Shown: piece by piece, positions 44,711 through 52,911 of the stretch | Layout: the number at the start of each line of letters is the position of its first letter | Position numbering within the stretch: the first letter of the stretch is position 1 | Origin: an uncultured Clostridium sp. | GTDB lineage: Bacteria > Bacillota > Clostridia > Lachnospirales > Lachnospiraceae | NCBI GenBank assembly: GCA_900543885.1 | Contig: UQTA01000007.1 | Coordinates: 1-64,000 of the forward strand | DNA length: 64,000 bases | Direction: 5' to 3' | Program-made: the position numbers and the translations under genes | Notes under the pieces: model-generated | The model's database searches: none | Seen by the model: the letters and a program-made list of their open reading frames with translations, nothing else | What the model was told of the DNA's origin: nothing

Positions 44711-45163
44711 TTATTCATACTCCTCTACTTTTCGGGTGCCGTCTGCTTCTACCGTCAGGCGGACTTTTACCCATTTATCCTGATAGATCAGTTTTTCTAA
44801 CTGGCCGGTTTTAACATCTGCATCTACAGATACCAATAGCGCGCCCTTTTTGCCTGCAGACATATATTCAGCCAGTTCATTTCCTGGATCACCCAGATCC
44901 AGGTTCATTAATTTATGAAGATCTCCAATGGTAAGTTTCCCTTCTTCTCTCTGCTCATCCAGATATTGCTGTACTGCATCTGCCGTGATCTGGGCATCTG
45001 TGTAAGCTGCCATTCTTCTGGCACTTTTAATATAACCTAAAGCAGAAGGGACAGCCACTGCCATAAGAACGGAGAGAATACCCAACACTGCGATCAGTTC
45101 GATCAAGGTAAAACCTTTCCTGGTCTCATTTGTATTTTGAATCCCGACTGTATTATTTTCCAT
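44711..45163 (-). CDS. Type IV prepilin-like protein
   Basis: This 150-residue protein has a long hydrophilic leader (16 residues) ending at the class III cleavage site RKG-FTLIEL, with Glu at +5, then the hydrophobic assembly helix (AVLGILSVLMAVAVPSALGYI) and a charged globular head. It is the last gene of the PilB operon, two bases after another prepilin gene. Size and low complexity suggest a pilin subunit (PilA/PilE-like). Which one is major cannot be told. The peptidase encoded at 47308 should cut the leader. Confidence 0.88.
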   Translation of the reverse strand: MENNTVGIQNTNETRKGFTLIELIAVLGILSVLMAVAVPSALGYIKSARRMAAYTDAQITADAVQQYLDEQREEGKLTIGDLHKLMNLDLGDPGNELAEYMSAGKKGALLVSVDADVKTGQLEKLIYQDKWVKVRLTVEADGTRKVEEYE

Positions 45164-45165
45164 AT

Positions 45166-45522
45166 TTATTTACCATCCGATATCATGCGGCCTTCACCTG
45201 TCTTACCGGAATACTCCGCCTTATAAGTCTTCTTTCCGATCTCACCTTCCCAGGTAGCAATATCCTTATCCGCATCATAGTTATAACTTTCTGTTTCCTT
45301 TTCCGTCAGAATACCTGCATCCAGCATTTCCTGCTGTGCTTTTCCCTGTACATAGTTGGACCTGGCATTAGAGATGGCTACCTGCTTTGCAGAACGCTCC
45401 TGAAGGTGACTGTAGGAAGGTACTGCGATCGCCATAAGAATACCCATGATAGCGATCACGCAGATCAGCTCTACTAATGTAAATCCTTCTTTTTTCCTGT
45501 ATTTTCCTCTTTTGTCTTTCAT
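45166..45522 (-). CDS. Type IV prepilin-like protein
   Basis: This 118-residue protein has a class III leader (KEG-FTLVEL with Glu at +5), a hydrophobic helix (ICVIAIMGILMAIAVPSYSHL) and a compact head with tyrosine- and lysine-rich strands. It lies 31 bases after pilB, with GGGAGG upstream of the ATG, and two bases before the next prepilin gene. It is a candidate major pilin because it follows the assembly ATPase, though that is inference. Confidence 0.88.
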   Translation of the reverse strand: MKDKRGKYRKKEGFTLVELICVIAIMGILMAIAVPSYSHLQERSAKQVAISNARSNYVQGKAQQEMLDAGILTEKETESYNYDADKDIATWEGEIGKKTYKAEYSGKTGEGRMISDGK

Positions 45523-45553
45523 ACGCTTCCTCCCATTTATTTAATTACAACAT

Positions 45554-47203
45554 TTAATTAACAGAATAAATCACATTTTCTGCTTCTTTCATATCCATTT
45601 CACCGGCAATTACCATCCTTGCCGCCTGTTCCTGTAAAGAAAGGAATCCCCGTTCTCTCTGATAATAGCGGATCTTTTCAGCAGATTCTCCATCTCTTAT
45701 CATGTTTTTTACGGTTTCATTCAATTCAAAGATTTCATATACAGCAGTTCTGTGACTGTAGCCTGTAAACTGACATTCGCCGCAGCCAACCGCTTCCCAG
45801 ACTTCTTCCATCTCTTCTCCTGTAAAATCCCGGATCAGATGCCTGGTCCCTTTATCCGCAAAAGCCTTTTTCTTACAGTAAGGACACAGCACTTTTACAA
45901 GACGCTGGGCCACTACTCCTGTAAGTGCTGCCGCGATCATATAAAATGGGATCCCCATATTTTTCAGCCGGTAGATCACAGATACGCAATCATTGGTATG
46001 TAAGGTTGAAAGTACCAGATGACCGGTGATCGCAGCTCTTACACCAATATCTGCTGTTTCTTCATCTCGCATTTCACCTATCATGACCACATCTGGATCC
46101 TGTCGAAGGATCGAGCGGAGAGCTGCAGCAAACGTTAGTCCTGATTTTGCGTTGACCTGTACCTGAGTCACTCCGGGAAGCACCTTTTCCACCGGATCTT
46201 CTACCGTAACACGATTAATCTTCTTTTCACCCAAACGGTTTAACGCTGCGTAAAGAGTAGTAGATTTTCCACTTCCTGTAGGTCCTGTTACCAGGATGAT
46301 CCCGAATGGCGCCTTTAACATCCTGCTAAAGATCTCTTCCTGTGTTTCACTCATACCCAGACGCCGGATATCCATAAGGGCACTGTCTCTGTCATTTCCC
46401 AGCAGCCGCAGTACTACCTTTTCGCCGAAAACAGAAGGCAGTGTAGAAATACGCAGATCTGTGACCACCTCTTCGCTTTCATACCTGTATTTTCCGTCCT
46501 GAGGAAGCCGTTTTTCTGCAATATCCATTCCACCCATCAGCTTTAATCTGGTAACCACCGACCTGTGATAAGACATTTCCATCTCTGTATACAGTCCCAG
46601 ATCGCCGTTGATACGGAAACGGATAATAAGATAATCTTTGCCAGGTTCTATATGGATATCACTGGCATTTCTCTTATAAGCAGATTCGATCAGCGTATTT
46701 ACCAGGCGGATCGCAGGGGCACTGTCTTCTTTATCTTCTACGGCTTTCCCGTCTTCGTTTTCATGCTCATATGCATTTCCCAAACCTGCAATAGCATTCC
46801 TCATCTGAGACGCCAAAGTCAGAACCGGGCGGATCTTCATACCGCAGACAGCCTCCGCCTTATCTAAAACATCTGGATCTATGGGAAAGGTAAAAGCTGT
46901 TACCAGTATCCCTTTTTCAAAACATAAAGGAAAAATGTTATTTCTCCTGATAAAAGACGCAGGAAACATAGCCAGTGCAGCCGGATCTGCCGTCTTTTCA
47001 TCCAGACAGACTACATCATTTTCTTCTGCTTCACTAAAGCATTTTAAAATGCCCTCCTCTGTGGTATATCCTAAAAGGAGCATAATATCTGTAAGGCTTT
47101 TATCTCTGTGATCAAGCTGTATGGTTCTGACACGTTCTAACTGCTGTCTGGTGATAATACCTCTTTCCACCAGCATTTCTTCTACATTGGTCTTTACTGA
47201 CAT
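45554..47203 (-). CDS. pilB: Type IV pilus assembly ATPase
   Basis: This 549-residue cytoplasmic ATPase has an N-terminal GspE/MshEN domain (about 1-150), Walker A GPTGSGKSTTLYAAL near residue 310, an Asp box, Walker B GEMRDEETADIG and the zinc-binding four-cysteine motif (CPYCKK... CGECQFTGY) typical of PilB/GspE. It powers pilus extension. No PilT retraction ATPase is present in the window. It is divergent from pilD with 104 bases between, and followed by two prepilin genes. Confidence 0.95.
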   Translation of the reverse strand: MSVKTNVEEMLVERGIITRQQLERVRTIQLDHRDKSLTDIMLLLGYTTEEGILKCFSEAEENDVVCLDEKTADPAALAMFPASFIRRNNIFPLCFEKGILVTAFTFPIDPDVLDKAEAVCGMKIRPVLTLASQMRNAIAGLGNAYEHENEDGKAVEDKEDSAPAIRLVNTLIESAYKRNASDIHIEPGKDYLIIRFRINGDLGLYTEMEMSYHRSVVTRLKLMGGMDIAEKRLPQDGKYRYESEEVVTDLRISTLPSVFGEKVVLRLLGNDRDSALMDIRRLGMSETQEEIFSRMLKAPFGIILVTGPTGSGKSTTLYAALNRLGEKKINRVTVEDPVEKVLPGVTQVQVNAKSGLTFAAALRSILRQDPDVVMIGEMRDEETADIGVRAAITGHLVLSTLHTNDCVSVIYRLKNMGIPFYMIAAALTGVVAQRLVKVLCPYCKKKAFADKGTRHLIRDFTGEEMEEVWEAVGCGECQFTGYSHRTAVYEIFELNETVKNMIRDGESAEKIRYYQRERGFLSLQEQAARMVIAGEMDMKEAENVIYSVN

Positions 47204-47307
47204 GGTTGCTCCTTTCTCCTGGGAATGTTATACTACGAACGTATTGCCAGGCGTCTGCACTGACTGTGTGACTGCCTGCAAGGACATATAATTACAGGTG
47301 ATGATAT

Positions 47308-47787
47308 ATGAATACTTTAAATTTTATTTCTGTCCTGTGCAGCCTTCTTCTCCTTTATAGCGCATGGACCGATCAAAAGGAAGGCTATATTCCCGACCGG
47401 GTCAGCATTTTTATCTTTGTCCTGTCACTTTTCAGTATACAAAATGGATACGGCCCCAGACTGGTATCCCGTATAGAAGGCGCTTTGCTTTGCGGAGGTT
47501 GTCTGGAGCTGATCCGTCTTATAAGCAAGGGCGGTATTGGTATGGGTGATGTCAAACTGATCACAGCCTGCGGTTTCTTTCTGGGTGTTTTATCGGGTAT
47601 AACAGCGCTTATGCTTTCCTACATATTTGCAGCTATCCTCTGTTTCCCTATTCTTCTTTTTAAGAAGGCTTCTTTAAAAACCAGAGTTCCTATGGCACCT
47701 TTCTTTGCAGCTGCCGTAATCCTGCTGCTTTTCTTTGAGAAGCCCCTGTTTACCTGGTATTTTTCTCTATGGGATATTCTGTCCTAA
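47308..47787 (+). CDS. pilD: Prepilin peptidase (A24, catalytic domain only)
   Basis: This 159-residue membrane protease has about five to six hydrophobic helices and two catalytic aspartates, Asp22 in WTDQKEGYIPD and Asp81 in GIGMGDVK. The N-terminal methyltransferase half of classic PilD is absent, so pilins may not be N-methylated by this protein. It is the only plus-strand gene of the pilus locus and its last 21 bases overlap the convergent PilX-like gene. AGGTGATG precedes the ATG. Confidence 0.9.
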   Translation: MNTLNFISVLCSLLLLYSAWTDQKEGYIPDRVSIFIFVLSLFSIQNGYGPRLVSRIEGALLCGGCLELIRLISKGGIGMGDVKLITACGFFLGVLSGITALMLSYIFAAILCFPILLFKKASLKTRVPMAPFFAAAVILLLFFEKPLFTWYFSLWDILS

Positions 47788-48315
47788 AGTAACTTCGCTT
47801 TCTAAATGCATGGAAAATTCTCCTATCTGCGTCCATGTATCTGTAAAAGCAGTTCCCTGTCCAGGATATGCCCTTAAACGGATACGTACACTGCAGGGAT
47901 TTCCTTTTTCGTCTGTATAATTTCCTTCGCCCTGGATCATATATTCTTTATTTTCCAGGTATTCATCTATATCCTTTTCCTCTATCCCATTTTCTTCTAT
48001 ATTTTTTTCTTCTCTTTCACTTTCTTCACGTTCCTGTTCCAGCCTGTCATTTTCAAACTCATCCATCAACAATACAAAAGCTTCACTTTCTCCCAGACGG
48101 ACAGCTTCACAGAAAGAATTGTGGATCATACGGGTAGTAAGGCGGGCTTCCATATAAGACCGGTTCTTAAGAGCAGCATGGATATGATATCTGGTAACTG
48201 CCATATAACTGCAGGCCAGTACCGACAAAAGGGTCACAAAAAAGATCACATACAAAAGACTGCCGCCTTCTGACCGGCTGATTTTCTTATCTTTCCTGCT
48301 TAAGGTCCTTTTCAT
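47767..48315 (-). CDS. PilX-like minor pilus protein
   Basis: This 182-residue protein has a basic start (RKDKKISRSEGG), then a hydrophobic helix (SLLYVIFFVTLLSVLACSYMA) and a soluble part with an acidic coiled stretch (EEREE-type, about 90-125) and a beta-rich end. It lacks the strict FTLxE leader but has the GxxxxE-free helix seen in PilX-type proteins that sit at pilus tips. The start has AGGGGG nine bases upstream and overlaps the end of the preceding prepilin gene by 29 bases. It ends the pilC operon. Confidence 0.72.
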   Translation of the reverse strand: MKRTLSRKDKKISRSEGGSLLYVIFFVTLLSVLACSYMAVTRYHIHAALKNRSYMEARLTTRMIHNSFCEAVRLGESEAFVLLMDEFENDRLEQEREESEREEKNIEENGIEEKDIDEYLENKEYMIQGEGNYTDEKGNPCSVRIRLRAYPGQGTAFTDTWTQIGEFSMHLESEVTLGQNIP

Positions 48316-48766
48316 CGGTCATATCCCCCTGCTTTTCTTTTCCCGAATCCCAAAGTGCCGGCAGCTCTATTTTACGGGAATGTATTTCTTCTCCTTTATA
48401 TAAAATGATGATCCAGGCCGCTGCCATTTCCGGTTCTGTGTCAGAAAAATCCAGTTTTATTTCATAATCCCCATCTGTCAGCGGTTCCATATCTTCTGCC
48501 CCAATACTATCCCATTCTCCTCCTTCCAGATAATACAGTGCATCCTCTTTTCGAGGATCTGTCCGAAAAGAAACCGCCTGCTCAAGCTTAGACGTGATCT
48601 TAAACGCTGCCATATCTCCCAGACTTTCAGCCTGAGAAAGCTGGATCTGTTTTCGGTATACCACCAGCTGACTGATAAAAAAGCTGACAGCCCATACACC
48701 GATCACTGCACTGATGGAAAGTGCCATGATCAGCTCCAGTAATGTAAATCCCTCTTTTTCTTTCAT
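48287..48766 (-). CDS. Type IV prepilin-like protein
   Basis: This 159-residue protein has a very short leader, KEKEG-FTLLEL, with Glu at +5, then ALSISAVIGVWAVSFFI as the assembly helix and a charged head. Its length and position between two other minor pilin genes suggest a minor pilin (PilW/PilV-like, tip complex). It overlaps the previous gene by four bases, so it is translated in a coupled way. Confidence 0.87.
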   Translation of the reverse strand: MKEKEGFTLLELIMALSISAVIGVWAVSFFISQLVVYRKQIQLSQAESLGDMAAFKITSKLEQAVSFRTDPRKEDALYYLEGGEWDSIGAEDMEPLTDGDYEIKLDFSDTEPEMAAAWIIILYKGEEIHSRKIELPALWDSGKEKQGDMTDEKDLKQER

Positions 48767-49086
48767 GGTTTTTCCCTTTTGTAATAGATCATTTCATCAC
48801 CATTTTCATCTGTTACTTTATATCCTGCAAATACTTCTGAAACTTTCCCTTCCTTTCCCTGAAAAATAACTTCAAAGTTTTCACCCATTGGCTCCCCTTC
48901 GCCATTTTCTGCCAAAGCTGACAGTTCATATGCTCCTTGGACCAGCAAATGTTCCTTTGAAAGGATTTTTCCGTTTGCAGCTGTCATAGTAAGAAAAGCT
49001 GCGGCTATAAAAAAGAGAATGGCTGTACTGACCACCACTTCCACCAGAGAAAATCCGGCCCGTTTTTCCTTATTCTTTCTGTTCAT
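48763..49086 (-). CDS. Type IV prepilin-like protein
   Basis: The protein has about 107 residues from the ATG at 49086, preceded by GGAGG at a long twelve-base spacing. A longer frame from 49173 would read deep into the PilO-like gene. The leader KRAG-FSLVEV is followed by the assembly helix VVSTAILFFIAAAFLTMTAA and a small head. The gene overlaps the PilO-like gene at its start and the next prepilin gene at its end. It is a likely minor pilin, PilV/GspI-like by size. Confidence 0.85.
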   Translation of the reverse strand: MNRKNKEKRAGFSLVEVVVSTAILFFIAAAFLTMTAANGKILSKEHLLVQGAYELSALAENGEGEPMGENFEVIFQGKEGKVSEVFAGYKVTDENGDEMIYYKREKP

Positions 49087-49597
49087 GGCAATATGATACC
49101 TCCATAACTCCTTTAAGCCCCGCTTCCTCTTGTTCCAGTTCAAGAGAACTGATCCACACAGCACCACCTTCATTTTTTATATGATCCACAAAAGCAGCCG
49201 CCTGTTCTCTGCTTATGCACAAAAACTCCAGTGAAAGCGCCGTATAAACATAACCTTCTGTTTCCATAGGGCTTGTCTCTCCGATCTTCATGCCCAAAAG
49301 CTGTATATCGGAAATTTCTGCCAGATTCTGCAGCCGCATATCCATCTGTTCAGGGCTCAGGTCTGTAAAATAAATCTGCCCTTTTCCCGCATTTTCCAAC
49401 CGTTCTCTAAGCTTGCCGCTGTCATTTTTATTTTCTGTTCCCTTTGATTTGATCCGCATCTCAAGATCTCTTGCTTGTTCCCACTCCCAGAAGATCAGAG
49501 ACACCTGTGGTTCAGCCCAGAGCTTATAAAAACCGGTCCAAAGCAAAAGAAGCATCAGCACAGTTACAAGAAAACGCTCTCTTCTATTGAGTCTCAT
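49070..49597 (-). CDS. pilO: PilO-like inner membrane protein
   Basis: This 175-residue protein has one N-terminal helix (about 10-28), a short coiled coil (LEMRIKSKGTENKN... KLRERLENAGKG) and a small ferredoxin-like domain at the end, the layout of PilO/GspM. It is predicted to join the PilM/PilN-like protein in the assembly platform. It overlaps that gene by 14 bases. Identity rests on layout and position, not on a conserved motif. Confidence 0.75.
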   Translation of the reverse strand: MRLNRRERFLVTVLMLLLLWTGFYKLWAEPQVSLIFWEWEQARDLEMRIKSKGTENKNDSGKLRERLENAGKGQIYFTDLSPEQMDMRLQNLAEISDIQLLGMKIGETSPMETEGYVYTALSLEFLCISREQAAAFVDHIKNEGGAVWISSLELEQEEAGLKGVMEVSYCHEQKE

Positions 49598-50972
49598 GTT
49601 TCTCCTCCTTTCCAGGTTTCAGCAAAATCTCACCATGGACTTTCATTTCCTGCTTCTGCCAGCTGCTCTGTTCCATGAAAAAGCCTTCTTCTTCCATATC
49701 CTGGATAAACTGAGGTATATTCCTTGCATCATCCGTTAAAAGCTTTATGCGGATCGTACCTTCATTTGCAAGAAATTCCAGCGACTCCAATTCTATTCCA
49801 GGTTTCAGAGCCAGATCCAGAGAAGAAAACAGGGATGCGTCGATCACTGTAGTCCCGGAAAGTTCTCTTTTCTCCTCTGCCAGTCCCGCCAGTTCTTTTA
49901 ACTTATCCTCTAACTGCTTTCTTTCCTCTTCTTCATAAACTTCCCGACGGTCAGCATATATTAATTCCAGACGGTTCAGTTTCCTGTGGGTATTAAACTG
50001 GGCTGTAAGAAGGATAACAATAACTGCAGCAAATAGTACAACGCTGATAAATACGGATCTTACAGGAAACCCCATATCTGCCATCCGCATCCACAGGGTC
50101 TCATCTTGCGGATATTCCATGCTTTTACTGAACTGAAGATTTTTCAGTTTCTCTGGCTTTTCCTGTTTTTCCCACAAGCTGCCCCGCTCTACAACTGCAC
50201 AGGGCAGCTCAAGGAGCTCACTTAAATATCTGGCACATGATTTGGGAGAATACAGGCACTCATTTGCCATCAGAACACCCTTTAGTTCAAAATCTTCATT
50301 GTCCCGTTTACGGATCGCCTGGATCCTTAAGATCTGAGTCTGAAGTTCTTCCATTAAAACCCGTTCCGCTTCCAGTTTTGCAAAAACACCAGGCTTTAGA
50401 TCCAGTTTTTTCCAGTAAAGGCAGCGGCTGTTTTCAATTTCATATAAACCAATAAAATCATCACTCAGTTGAACCAGTACAACAGGTCCTTCACCCATTC
50501 CATACTGATCTGTATCTGGAAAAGAAGCCACAACTGCAGGTCCTGGAAGGATCGATACAAGATGCAGCCGACTTAAGGCAGCTGCTGATCTTACAGCACG
50601 AAGCCAGCTTCCTGAGACTGTATAAATTACGCCCTGCAGCATCCTCCGGTCCCGATCCTGAAACAAATCAGCTGCCAGTAACTGTTCATCTTCATCCCCC
50701 AGAACTAAAAGCTGTTTTTCTGCCATTTTAAGGGCTGTATTTTTCATAGATGCCGGAAGGCTGACAGAATGGATCCTGGCTTCTGTTCCCATGATCAGGA
50801 TCGCTTTTTTGCCTTTCAGGTTATAGACCTCTGTCAGGGATTCTACTGCTTCTTCCACGCCTTCCAGTCCACCTACAGGACGGGATCCCAGAAAATAATA
50901 GCCTTTTGCTCTTCCTTTTATTTTCCGGATGTAATAAATTTTATCTTCTGTAAGATAGATGAAATGTTTCAC
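49584..50972 (-). CDS. PilM/PilN-like fusion protein
   Basis: This 462-residue protein has an actin-like PilM-type cytoplasmic domain (about 1-280, with YLTEDKIYYIRKI at the start), a membrane helix (about 305-328, SVFISVVLFAAVIVILLTA), a coiled coil (EERKQLEDKLKELAGLAEEKRE) and a small C-terminal ferredoxin-like domain (about 385-445). That is PilM joined to PilN in one chain, also the plan of GspL. Upstream is element D. GGAGG precedes the ATG at a distance of several bases. Confidence 0.78.
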   Translation of the reverse strand: MKHFIYLTEDKIYYIRKIKGRAKGYYFLGSRPVGGLEGVEEAVESLTEVYNLKGKKAILIMGTEARIHSVSLPASMKNTALKMAEKQLLVLGDEDEQLLAADLFQDRDRRMLQGVIYTVSGSWLRAVRSAAALSRLHLVSILPGPAVVASFPDTDQYGMGEGPVVLVQLSDDFIGLYEIENSRCLYWKKLDLKPGVFAKLEAERVLMEELQTQILRIQAIRKRDNEDFELKGVLMANECLYSPKSCARYLSELLELPCAVVERGSLWEKQEKPEKLKNLQFSKSMEYPQDETLWMRMADMGFPVRSVFISVVLFAAVIVILLTAQFNTHRKLNRLELIYADRREVYEEEERKQLEDKLKELAGLAEEKRELSGTTVIDASLFSSLDLALKPGIELESLEFLANEGTIRIKLLTDDARNIPQFIQDMEEEGFFMEQSSWQKQEMKVHGEILLKPGKEEKHETQ

Positions 50973-50995
50973 CGCATCCTCCTTGGAAAAAATAT

Positions 50996-51158
50996 ATGTA
51001 CTCTCGGAATCTTTTTGTGCTTGATTTTGCGAGAAGATTTTTTGTCAGTTGTGCCCAAATTTTTGAGGCGTACGCGGTGCGTACGTTGATAAAATTCGGG
51101 TGCGGCTGGCGGAAAATCGGCCGCAAAAGCAGGTGCATGAAAGATTCCGAGAGTACAT
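50996..51158 (+). repeat. Hairpin element D, 163 bp, copy 2
   Basis: This is a near-identical second copy of element C (five differences in 163 bases, all transitions), in the same orientation. It lies inside the pilus operon between the pilC stop (51166) and the PilM/PilN start (50972). It reads on the strand opposite to that operon. Same tip hairpin GTACGC-GGT-GCGTAC. Confidence 0.87.
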
Positions 51159-51165
51159 AAATATA

Positions 51166-52356
51166 TTAAAGTAGCGCTGAATACATGTTAAATACCGGCA
51201 GCATAATGGATAAAACAATCGTTCCCACGATCCCCGCCATGATCAGGATCATACACGGTTCTATCAGTGTTACCAGTCTTTGTGCCGACTGTTCTGCCTC
51301 TTTCTCATAGTAGACTCCAGCCTGCTGCAAAACAGATTCCAGCTCTCCTGATTCTTCAGCCGCTGCCATCATAGAAAGGAATACAGGATGAAAGATCCCC
51401 TGACGTTTCAGCGCTGCTGAAAGGCTTTCACCTTTTTCCAGACCATTTACTGCTTCCTGCATCTTCTTTTCCATCCAAAGATTTCCTATCACACGCCCGG
51501 TAATATCCATACAGTCTAATATCCCGTTTCCTCCTCCATATAAAACAGAAAACGCTGATGCAAACCGGGAAGTATAAATCGTCTTAAGAAGACCTGCTAT
51601 CACCGGAGTATGTAATAATGCCCAGTCTGCTCTCAGGCGCAGCCACGGAAGTGCAGAGATCAGGAAACATAGCAGAAAGAAAACAGGGATCCAGAGGCAA
51701 TACAAAAACCAGTCCTGCTGTAAATTTTCACCTGCAGACATCATAAAACGTGTGATCGCCGGAAGCTCATATTCTTCCAGCATACCTGCAAACTGTGGAA
51801 GCACAGTTGTAAGCAGAAATACAGACGCACCTATACAGGCCAGCAAAAGAATAAAAGGATAGATCATGGCAGTCTGGACTTTTCCTTCCATTTCTACTTC
51901 TTTCCCATAGTAAACAGACATTTTCTGCAAAATATCATCCAGTGTACCGCTGGCTTCTCCCGTCTGTATCATATATATAAGGAGTTTTGGAAAACATTTT
52001 CCCATCGATCCCATTGCTTCTGAAAGAGTCTGTCCTTTGTGGATCTTTTCTTCCAGGCCCGCAAGAAGAGTCTTCATTTCTCTGGTAGGTGCTGTTTTAC
52101 AGGCTGTTTTTAAGATCTCCGCCTGTGGAACACCGGCAGATAACATAGAACTGATCTGACTGCAAAGAGGAGGCAGCAATTTTAACGGAACTATAAAGTG
52201 TTTCACGGATGCAGCACTGTCTTCATTATGGATCGAATAACAGTAGAGCCCGTCTTCTGTCAGAGCCTTTACTAACTGCATTTCATTTTCTGCTTCTCTT
52301 ATTCCTGTGTATCTGCGTCCCTTTCTGTCTTTTGCACTGTATCTGTAAACATTCAT
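51166..52356 (-). CDS. pilC: Type IV pilus inner membrane protein, PilC/GspF family
   Basis: This 396-residue integral membrane protein has two T2SSF domains (about 65-185 and 265-385), each with helical bundles and the marks ISSMLSAGVPQAEIL, GEASGTLDDILQKM and GEESGELESVL-like AAEESGELESVLQQ. Hydrophobic helices lie near 168-188, 215-238 and 365-390. It is the platform on which PilB drives pilus assembly. It is the first large gene of the pilus operon, about 70 bases after the DUF4250 gene. Confidence 0.93.
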   Translation of the reverse strand: MNVYRYSAKDRKGRRYTGIREAENEMQLVKALTEDGLYCYSIHNEDSAASVKHFIVPLKLLPPLCSQISSMLSAGVPQAEILKTACKTAPTREMKTLLAGLEEKIHKGQTLSEAMGSMGKCFPKLLIYMIQTGEASGTLDDILQKMSVYYGKEVEMEGKVQTAMIYPFILLLACIGASVFLLTTVLPQFAGMLEEYELPAITRFMMSAGENLQQDWFLYCLWIPVFFLLCFLISALPWLRLRADWALLHTPVIAGLLKTIYTSRFASAFSVLYGGGNGILDCMDITGRVIGNLWMEKKMQEAVNGLEKGESLSAALKRQGIFHPVFLSMMAAAEESGELESVLQQAGVYYEKEAEQSAQRLVTLIEPCMILIMAGIVGTIVLSIMLPVFNMYSALL

Positions 52357-52427
52357 CTGTTTTCGCCTCCTTTAACTGAAAAACCGATCTTACCTGACCA
52401 GCCACGTTCAGATAAAACCGGAACTTA

Positions 52428-52607
52428 CTAACGAAAACAATTTTTTTCAGACACATATTCAAAACCAATATCCGATAACGTTTTCCGGATCTGAGACTCA
52501 TTAAGATCCAAAACCTGACACATTTCTTCCAGAGAACTGTAGTTATCCCTCAGCTGAGTATTCATATAGCTTAGTAATATCATAGGATCTTTAGGCACTG
52601 TACTCAT
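52428..52607 (-). CDS. DUF4250 small protein
   Basis: This 59-residue protein reads MSTVPKDPMILLSYMNTQLR near the start, then RDNYSSLEEMCQVLDLNE and a DIGFEYVSEKNCFR ending. This matches the DUF4250 family of Clostridia, whose members begin with the same PKDPMILLSYxNTQLRD wording. The function is unknown; the fold is probably a small helical winged helix. ATG at 52607 has AAGGAAGG seven to eight bases upstream. The next gene on the strand is pilC, so it may be the first gene of the pilus operon, perhaps regulatory. Confidence 0.85.
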   Translation of the reverse strand: MSTVPKDPMILLSYMNTQLRDNYSSLEEMCQVLDLNESQIRKTLSDIGFEYVSEKNCFR

Positions 52608-52642
52608 ATAGACACCTTCCTTTCCTTAGCATACAAATAATC

Positions 52643-52681
52643 GTTACTGCTCACGCGTTGCATGACCAGCAACAGCGTAAC
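52643..52681. repeat. Short copy of the element B end motif
   Basis: GTTACTG...CAGCGTAAC forms a small hairpin around the TCACGC-GTT-GCATGA core. It matches 31 bases of the reverse complement of element B with two changes. It lies in the 5' untranslated stretch between the pilus promoter and the DUF4250 start. Confidence 0.7.
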
Positions 52682-52716
52682 TAATAATCATGCATATGCA
52701 TCAATGATTACAAAAA

Positions 52717-52745
52717 ATTATATCATCTGAAACTTTTCATTTCAA
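52717..52745 (-). promoter_or_regulatory. Sigma-A promoter of the DUF4250-pilC operon
   Basis: On the minus strand, TTGAAA (rc of 52740-52745), a 17-base spacer and TATAAT (rc of 52717-52722) stand about 110 bases upstream of DUF4250. An upstream dyad, ATTTTAGGCC...GGCTTAAAAT (about 52770-52796), could be a regulatory site. Confidence 0.75.
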
Positions 52746-52847
52746 CTGTAATCTTATAAATCCAGGAAGATTTTAGGCCGTTTTTTGGCTTAAAATATAG
52801 GTTTTTGCATATATTATGCACTATATAATGCATTATATATGCAAAAA

Positions 52848-52885
52848 AGCCGCTGCAAAACAGTCTCTCCTGTTTCACAGCGGCT
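52848..52885 (-). terminator. Terminator of clpB
   Basis: AGCCGCTG/CAGCGGCT with AAACAG/CTGTTT inside, followed on the minus strand by a T run. It lies 27 bases after the clpB stop. Next to it (52807-52843) is an A/T-rich palindrome of TGCATATA type. Confidence 0.85.
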
Positions 52886-52911
52886 ATGGCTTATTGATCG
52901 TTGCTCATTAT

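Noticed and set aside
52608..52800. A c-di-GMP riboswitch before the pilus operon, as in Clostridioides difficile
   Set aside because: I looked for its conserved core in the leader and did not see it; only the mini-hairpin and a dyad upstream of the promoter are there.
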